Shown piece after piece: positions 46,921 to 51,291 of a stretch of 51,291 nucleotides of DNA (its first letter is position 1; every line of letters begins with the position of its first letter). Under the pieces are notes generated by a model that worked only from the letters and a program-made list of their open reading frames with translations, made no database searches and was not told the origin of the DNA. Origin of the DNA: DASULK01 sp036381835 (lineage in GTDB: Bacteria > Actinomycetota > Actinomycetes > Mycobacteriales > Micromonosporaceae); NCBI GenBank assembly GCA_036381835.1, contig DASVCA010000051.1, forward strand, positions 1 to 51,291, read 5' to 3'. The position numbers were made by a program, and so were the translations under genes.

Positions 46921-48894
46921 TCACCGTGCGACGCGCTCCTCGGCCAGCCGGGCGAACGCCGCCAGTGATTCCGGGTTGGTCAGCGCGCCGGCCGCCGCCG
47001 CGGACTGGATCGGCGTGCCGGTCAGGATCCGCTTCACCGGCACCTCCAGCTTCTTTCCCGACAGGGTGCGCGGCACCGCCCGCACCTGGTAGATCTCGTC
47101 CGGCACATGGCGTGGCGACAGCGAGTCACGCAGCTCCCGGGCGATCTTCTTCCGCAGCTCGTCGTCGAGCTCGAGGCCGTCGGCGAGCACCACGAACAGC
47201 AGCAGCTCCCCAGCCCCGCCCTCGGGGTCTTCCAGGTGGATGACGACCGAGTCGAGTACCTCGTCGAGCCCTTCGACCACCGAGTAGAACTCGGCGGTGC
47301 CGAGGCGCACCCCGCCCCGGTTGAGGGTGGCGTCGGAGCGTCCGGTGATGACGCACCCGCCGCGCTCGTTGATGGTGATCCAGTCACCGTGCCGCCACAC
47401 CCCGGGGAAGACGTCGAAGTACGCCTCCCGGTAGCGTCGGCCGTCCGGGTCGTTCCAGAAGCCGACCGGCATGCTCGGCATCGGCGCGGTGATCACCAGC
47501 TCGCCGAGCTCGCCGATCACGGGGCGGCCGTCTCCCGAGTACGCCTCGACCTTGGCACCGAGACACCGGCAGGAGATCTCCCCGGCCCGTACCGGCACGA
47601 GCGGAACACCCCCCACGAATCCCGTGCACACGTCGGTGCCGCCGGACAGCGACTGCAACTGCAGCGTGTCGCTCACGTTCTCGTACACCCAGGTGAAGCC
47701 TTCGGCGGGCAGGGGCGCGCCGGTCGAGCCGAGGCCGCGCAGCTTGGTTAGGTCGGCGAGGTCCTTGGGCACCACCCCGGCCTTGCGGCAGGCCAGCAGG
47801 AACGGCGCCGAGGTGCCGAAGAAGGTGGTGCCGGTCTCGGCCGCCAGCCGCCACAGCGCGCCGAGGTCCGGATGGCCGGGGTTGCCGTCGAACAGCACGA
47901 TCGCCGACCCCACCGCGGGGCCGGAGATCAGGTAGTTCCACATCATCCAGCCGGTGGTGGTGAACCAGAAGAACCGGTCCCCAGGGCCGAGGTCGTGGTG
48001 CAGGGCGAGCATCTTGAGGTGTTCGAGGAGGATGCCGCCGTGGCCGTGCACGATCGGCTTGGGCAGGCCGGTGGTGCCGGAGGAGTAGAGCACGTAGAGC
48101 GGGTGGTCGAACGGCACCGCCTCGAACTCCAGCGGCTCGTCGGTCTCGGCCGCCAGGTCGGCCCAGGCCAACGCGCCGTCGAACAGCGCGGCGTCCCGGT
48201 TCAGGTAAGGGAGCGCCACCGTGTGCTCGACCGACGGCAACGCGGCTCGGATCGCCTTCACCTCGGCAGCCCGGTCGATCGGCTTGTCCCCGTAGCGGTA
48301 CCCGTCGACGGCCACCAGCACCTTCGGTTCGGTCTGCTGCCACCGGTCGGTGACGCTGCGGGTGCCGAACTCCGGCGCGCAGGAGGAGAAGATCGCGCCC
48401 AGGCTCGCCGTGGCGAGCATCAGCACATACGTCTCGGGGATGTTGGGGGCGTATGCCGCGACCCGGTCGCCCCGGCTCACGCCGAGGCGCATCAGCCCGG
48501 CACGGACCCGGCGGACCTCGTCGCGCAGTCGGGCGGCGGTCAGGGTGACCGGTGGCCGGGTCTGGCTGTGCCCGATGACCACCGGGTCGTCGTCGGCGAG
48601 TCCGGGCATTCGCAGCACGTTCTCGGCGTAGTTCAGGGTCGCGCCCGGAAACCACCGGGTGCCCGGCATGGCCAGGCCCGACATGGTCGCCGTGGGCGCT
48701 TCGTGGGCGATGACCGCGAAGTAGTCCCAGATGGTGCGCCAGAAGGCGGCCGGGTCGGTGACCGACCACTGCCAGAGTGCGTCGTAGTCGGCGAGGTCGA
48801 GGCCGCGGTGGTCGTGCAGCCAGCGTAGGTAGTCGCCGATCCGGGACGTCTCACGTACGTCCGCCGGCGGCGTCCAGAGGATCTCACCGCTCAT
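46921..48894 (-). CDS. Acetoacetyl-CoA synthetase
   Basis: The 657-residue acyl-CoA ligase activates acetoacetate with ATP and CoA. It has the AMP-binding motif LYSSGTTGLPKPIVHGHGG, the motif FFWFTTTGWMMWNYLISG (in part), GDWITINERGGCVITGRSDATLNRGG in separate pieces and the C-terminal catalytic lysine in RTLSGKKLEVPVKRIL. The N-terminus SRIGDYLRWL and total length fit acetoacetate-CoA ligase (AacS) rather than acetyl-CoA synthetase. It is a single cistron. Confidence 0.92.
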   Translation of the reverse strand: MSGEILWTPPADVRETSRIGDYLRWLHDHRGLDLADYDALWQWSVTDPAAFWRTIWDYFAVIAHEAPTATMSGLAMPGTRWFPGATLNYAENVLRMPGLADDDPVVIGHSQTRPPVTLTAARLRDEVRRVRAGLMRLGVSRGDRVAAYAPNIPETYVLMLATASLGAIFSSCAPEFGTRSVTDRWQQTEPKVLVAVDGYRYGDKPIDRAAEVKAIRAALPSVEHTVALPYLNRDAALFDGALAWADLAAETDEPLEFEAVPFDHPLYVLYSSGTTGLPKPIVHGHGGILLEHLKMLALHHDLGPGDRFFWFTTTGWMMWNYLISGPAVGSAIVLFDGNPGHPDLGALWRLAAETGTTFFGTSAPFLLACRKAGVVPKDLADLTKLRGLGSTGAPLPAEGFTWVYENVSDTLQLQSLSGGTDVCTGFVGGVPLVPVRAGEISCRCLGAKVEAYSGDGRPVIGELGELVITAPMPSMPVGFWNDPDGRRYREAYFDVFPGVWRHGDWITINERGGCVITGRSDATLNRGGVRLGTAEFYSVVEGLDEVLDSVVIHLEDPEGGAGELLLFVVLADGLELDDELRKKIARELRDSLSPRHVPDEIYQVRAVPRTLSGKKLEVPVKRILTGTPIQSAAAAGALTNPESLAAFARLAEERVAR

Positions 48895-49383
48895 CGTCTA
48901 CCGCTCCTCCCCGACCGCATGCCTGTGCTGGGCCGTGGCTGTGATGGGCCGTGACGCCATCTTGCCGTACACCGAGGTGCCATTGTCCGCCCCCCGTGGC
49001 CCGGCCCGGTGCGTGCCCAGCCCACACCCGCCGCCCACGGATCATGTGCTGATCCTCCGGGTCGACTGCATCGCTGACGACATCTTCGACAAGATCGAAA
49101 CCCGGGGAGCTCTGCCCCAACGCGCGGCCCTGGCCAAGCCGCCACCCGCGAACGCTGACCCTCGACCGTGCCCGAGATCGAGCCCGGTAGCGCGACCGAG
49201 GATCCGTGCCCGCCGGTACCCGGCTCGAACTGACCGCCTAGAGGGGTCGCTACCAGCAACGATGCGCTGAAACTCGCTCGACTCCACGTCGACAGTCGAT
49301 GATTGCCCCACCAAGTCACACCGCAGTTCTAATTCCGTTTCCCATGGCACTACCTTGAAAGGCCCGTTAGGATAGCAGTCGAG
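48895..49383. other. Intergenic stretch, no confident gene
   Basis: Between the synthetase start and the first small island gene, several mutually overlapping short ORFs exist. One on the minus strand (49042-49350, beginning PWETELELRCDLVGQSS) could be the worn start of a former gene, but it has no usable ribosome site and becomes basic low-complexity sequence. The synthetase promoter should lie near 48900-49000. Confidence 0.4.
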
Positions 49384-49608
49384 CTAGGCGAGCAGTTGGC
49401 ACGCTTCTCTGGATTCCATCGATGCAAGTTGCACATCGTCTGCGCCTGCCAATGCATGCCTTCTTCGCACACGCCTCCAGTAGATCTTGGTTCCACTGCC
49501 GGGAAAGTAAAGGCCCAGCCAGTTGATTGCGACCGACCTATCACACCGATCTAGTGCATCGAGTGGCGGTTCGGTATATACCTCTTCCCAATAATTTTCC
49601 GTCGCCAT
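49384..49608 (-). CDS. Small hypothetical protein
   Basis: I do not recognise this 74-residue protein (MATENYWEEVYTEPPLDALD ... CDRSVAINWLGLYFPGSGTK). Its mixed, Trp/Tyr-rich composition and less biased codon use look like a real protein rather than a GC shadow. The base composition is well below that of the core genes, suggesting transfer. It may be a whole small protein, or the N-terminal part of an immunity-type protein cut by decay. ATG 49608 is used; a GTG at 49614 adds two residues. Confidence 0.45.
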   Translation of the reverse strand: MATENYWEEVYTEPPLDALDRCDRSVAINWLGLYFPGSGTKIYWRRVRRRHALAGADDVQLASMESREACQLLA

Positions 49609-49839
49609 TAGCACTCGAGATTGCCATGGACTCTCCTCACGGTTGTCTCGGAGGCATTAAGTGACCTACAAACCCTTCTCCTTGCCGCTCCCGACATGAA
49701 TGTGACCTCCGCTCCGCTCATCGATCCCTACGCTGAACCATGTCTTTTGCCATCGGTCGCCTGCATGCCAATCGGCTTTCCTCTAATATCGCCAATCCAG
49801 GCTATCGTCGTCCTTTCGGCCCACTATGTGCACGACGAC

Positions 49840-50048
49840 TGGCGTTTGCCGGCGCACGGCTGGGTCGACCGCTGCCGGAACAGCCGGGCGATCAGGTCCG
49901 CACCCGGGTCAGGGTCCAACGCTGGTCTCACACCCTGCACGGGATGTCGTTGTTGTTGCACCGCCTCGGGTTCAGCCCGCAGGTGCCGAAGCATCGACCA
50001 GTCGAACGCGACGAGGAGGCGATAGTGGCCTGGCGGTGGGAGATGTGA
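49840..50048 (+). pseudogene. IS630-like transposase remnant
   Basis: The reading frame ending at 50048 gives HTLHGMSLLLHRLGFSPQVP and then RPVERDEEAIVAWRWE, the helix-turn-helix junction of IS630-type transposases. Just upstream, LPAHGWVD lies in a different frame, so there is a frameshift near 49870-49900. The catalytic DDE half that should follow is missing. It is a dead fragment. Confidence 0.6.
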
Positions 50049-50079
50049 TCGCAGGCAAAACCCAGCTACACTTCGAGAC

Positions 50080-50505
50080 ATGGATCCGAACAATTTGAAA
50101 GATCACATCCTCATCATACGCTCCGCAGTGGCAGGATTTCTCTTCTTTTATCTTTTTCTCGGGCTAATCATGATTGAAGCAATAGGGTTAACAGTAGGCT
50201 GGAATTCCGCCGTCCTCCCCGGGCTCCTCGGCAGTGGAACCTTGAGTGCACTGATTTTTATTGCAGCCACTCCAATCGCTATGAGAGTTACCAGCTCTGC
50301 TGTCGGCTTGCTTTATGTTCGAACATTGATCCGACTGGCGAGTGCACTGCTAGTAGGCCAAAGCGGCGTGTTCCTGTCCTTTATGCTAGACGCTGGCATC
50401 ACCCCGGGTCTCCTCGGCGGCGGTAGCGCCATTCTTATGTTGGTGGTTGGAGTCTGGCCCCGCCATTCCACGCTGAGCCGTTACGCGAACCGCAACGACG
50501 CCTAA
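50080..50505 (+). CDS. Hypothetical membrane protein
   Basis: The 141-residue protein has about four hydrophobic helices: AVAGFLFFYLFLGLIMIEAI, VLPGLLGSGTLSALIFIAAT, LIRLASALLVGQSGVFLSFM and LLGGGSAILMLVVGVW. It ends in a short basic tail. I do not recognise a family. Base composition is near balanced, unlike the core genes, so recent acquisition is likely. It has no clear Shine-Dalgarno (CACTTCGAGAC before the ATG) and no partner gene. Confidence 0.6.
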   Translation: MDPNNLKDHILIIRSAVAGFLFFYLFLGLIMIEAIGLTVGWNSAVLPGLLGSGTLSALIFIAATPIAMRVTSSAVGLLYVRTLIRLASALLVGQSGVFLSFMLDAGITPGLLGGGSAILMLVVGVWPRHSTLSRYANRNDA

Positions 50506-50548
50506 CTCTCTCTTGATCGAAATCGCCCGCTGGGGCCTGTCCTGCCGA

Positions 50549-51150
50549 TCATGAAAGCCAGATGATGGCTGTGGCGAGGAGGAGACTGGTCCGCTAGAGG
50601 GAGGAGCGTTTGGCGTAGCGGATGACCAAATACCGCCACTGCTTAAGTCAGTTTAAGCGGCGCTCCACCACGTTGCGCTTCTTGTAGAGCACCTTGCCGA
50701 AAGCTGGTGATTGCCCGCCGGCGCTGCATTTGGCGGCAAGGCGGTCGATCTGATCGGATTGTTCGGGGATGACGTGCCGGATGCCGCGCTGCCGTAGGGT
50801 TCGGCGAATGGAGTCGTGAGCGTAGCATTGCTGCGATCAGCACCTCGGGCCGTTTGCAGCCAGGCCGGGGCCAGGGGCTGGTTGACCCCTATGGTGTCCA
50901 GCAGCGCCAAGAGTTGCGGGTTGTGGCCGGCCAGGCCTGGGGTGAGCAGGATCGACAATGGCTGGCCACAACCGTCAACCGCGAGGCAAATCTTCCGTGG
51001 CGCAGATCCCAACAGCGGAGCGGAGCTGAATGCGTGGTGCTGGGTGGTGTTCAGCACCACGACGTAGCCGTCATCGGCCTTGACGGTGAGATCGGTCAGA
51101 TCCGTGCCGCTATTGACGTGAGTATCGGTGACCTCGCGGACCCCGGTCAT
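50549..51150 (-). pseudogene. IS5-family (IS427-like) transposase remnant
   Basis: Read on the minus strand, KICLAVDGCGQPLSILLTPG and NPQLLALLDTIGV match the DDE transposase of IS5-family elements. Near 50825 the frame shifts; the next frame gives YAHDSIRRTLRQRGIRHVIP, KVLYKKRNVVERRLN, a TGA (50648-50650) in place of Arg, LKQWRYLVIRYAKRSSL, a TAG (50594-50596), and the usual C-terminus LLLATAIIWLS ending at 50549. One frameshift and two nonsense codons make it inactive. Confidence 0.8.
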
Positions 51151-51291
51151 ACCGGTCTCCGGAGATCGTGAATACGTTACGTCGCCTGACGGCAGCCGTA
51201 ACGGCGACCCATGCCGACACCCACGAACGTGTACAAGCAGCCATCACGTTCAGTGATCGCGGATGGACCGCCACTACTGCGCTCTAGGCCC
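51151..51291. other. Window end, nothing recognised
   Basis: These bases should contain the worn N-terminal region of the IS5-like element or its flank. I found no motif or terminal inverted repeat. Confidence 0.3.

Noticed and set aside
49042..49350. 102-residue minus-strand ORF in the right-edge gap
   Set aside because: No usable ribosome site before its GTG; after ~35 residues it becomes low-complexity basic sequence overlapping other frames.

Overview
This high-GC window comes from an actinobacterium. MtrAB-LpqB, a WhiB protein, F420 biosynthesis genes, a Type VII secretion (WXG100) gene pair and many GTG starts all point that way. Micromonosporaceae is my best guess (inference), partly because two copies of a palindrome with gcgatcttgcac arms look like repeats common in that family. 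There is no rRNA, tRNA or CRISPR array.

Layout. (1) 1-15.5 kb, minus strand: a conserved actinobacterial core block of secA (3' end beyond the window), hpf, comF, lpqB, mtrB, mtrA, ahcY, manA, a CDF transporter, a SIS-domain isomerase, a Trm112-like gene and a phosphomannomutase. (2) 15.6-20.6 kb, minus: a secreted Ser-Pro-tail protein, then a compact operon of a YbaB-like protein, a WXG100-like protein, a 1044-residue polymorphic toxin and a 99-residue putative immunity protein. The toxin carries a ParB/sulfiredoxin-like segment and a C-terminal segment resembling RelA/SpoT (p)ppGpp synthetases. (3) 20.7-37.4 kb: a peroxiredoxin followed by an amine/polyamine uptake and degradation region. 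It holds two aldehyde dehydrogenases, a GABA-type aminotransferase, a saccharopine/carboxynorspermidine dehydrogenase-like protein, two PuuB-like FAD oxidoreductases, a PotABCD-type importer, an Lrp/AsnC regulator and a putrescine-type aminotransferase. An AbiEi/DUF559-like nuclease gene lies inside it between two near-identical palindromes. (4) 37.4-48.9 kb: core genes resume with DUF3499, a degenerate zincin-like protein, whiB2, fbiC, fbiA, fbiB, a mannose-1-phosphate guanylyltransferase, a GT4 glycosyltransferase, a TIGR03089 protein and acetoacetyl-CoA synthetase. (5) 48.9-51.3 kb: a decayed, locally AT-richer island with IS630-like and IS5-like transposase remnants and two orphan small genes.

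How it fits together. In mycobacteria the whiB2 / metallopeptidase / DUF3499 genes sit next to the phosphomannomutase-SIS-manA-ahcY-mtrAB-lpqB-comF-hpf-secA series. Here about 22 kb (regions 2 and 3) separates the two halves, so the toxin operon and the amine locus look like lineage-specific insertions into an essential-gene neighbourhood. In the amine locus PotD-PotABC would import polyamine. Aminotransferase or PuuB-type oxidase steps would make aminoaldehydes, the dehydrogenases would oxidise them to GABA-like acids, and the GABA-type transaminase would pass carbon to central metabolism. The Lrp-type regulator is the obvious controller.

The best candidate for an undescribed system is the RelA/SpoT-like Type VII effector with its overlapping 99-residue partner (16.4-20.6 kb). 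All family assignments come from reading motifs by eye; no database search was run.
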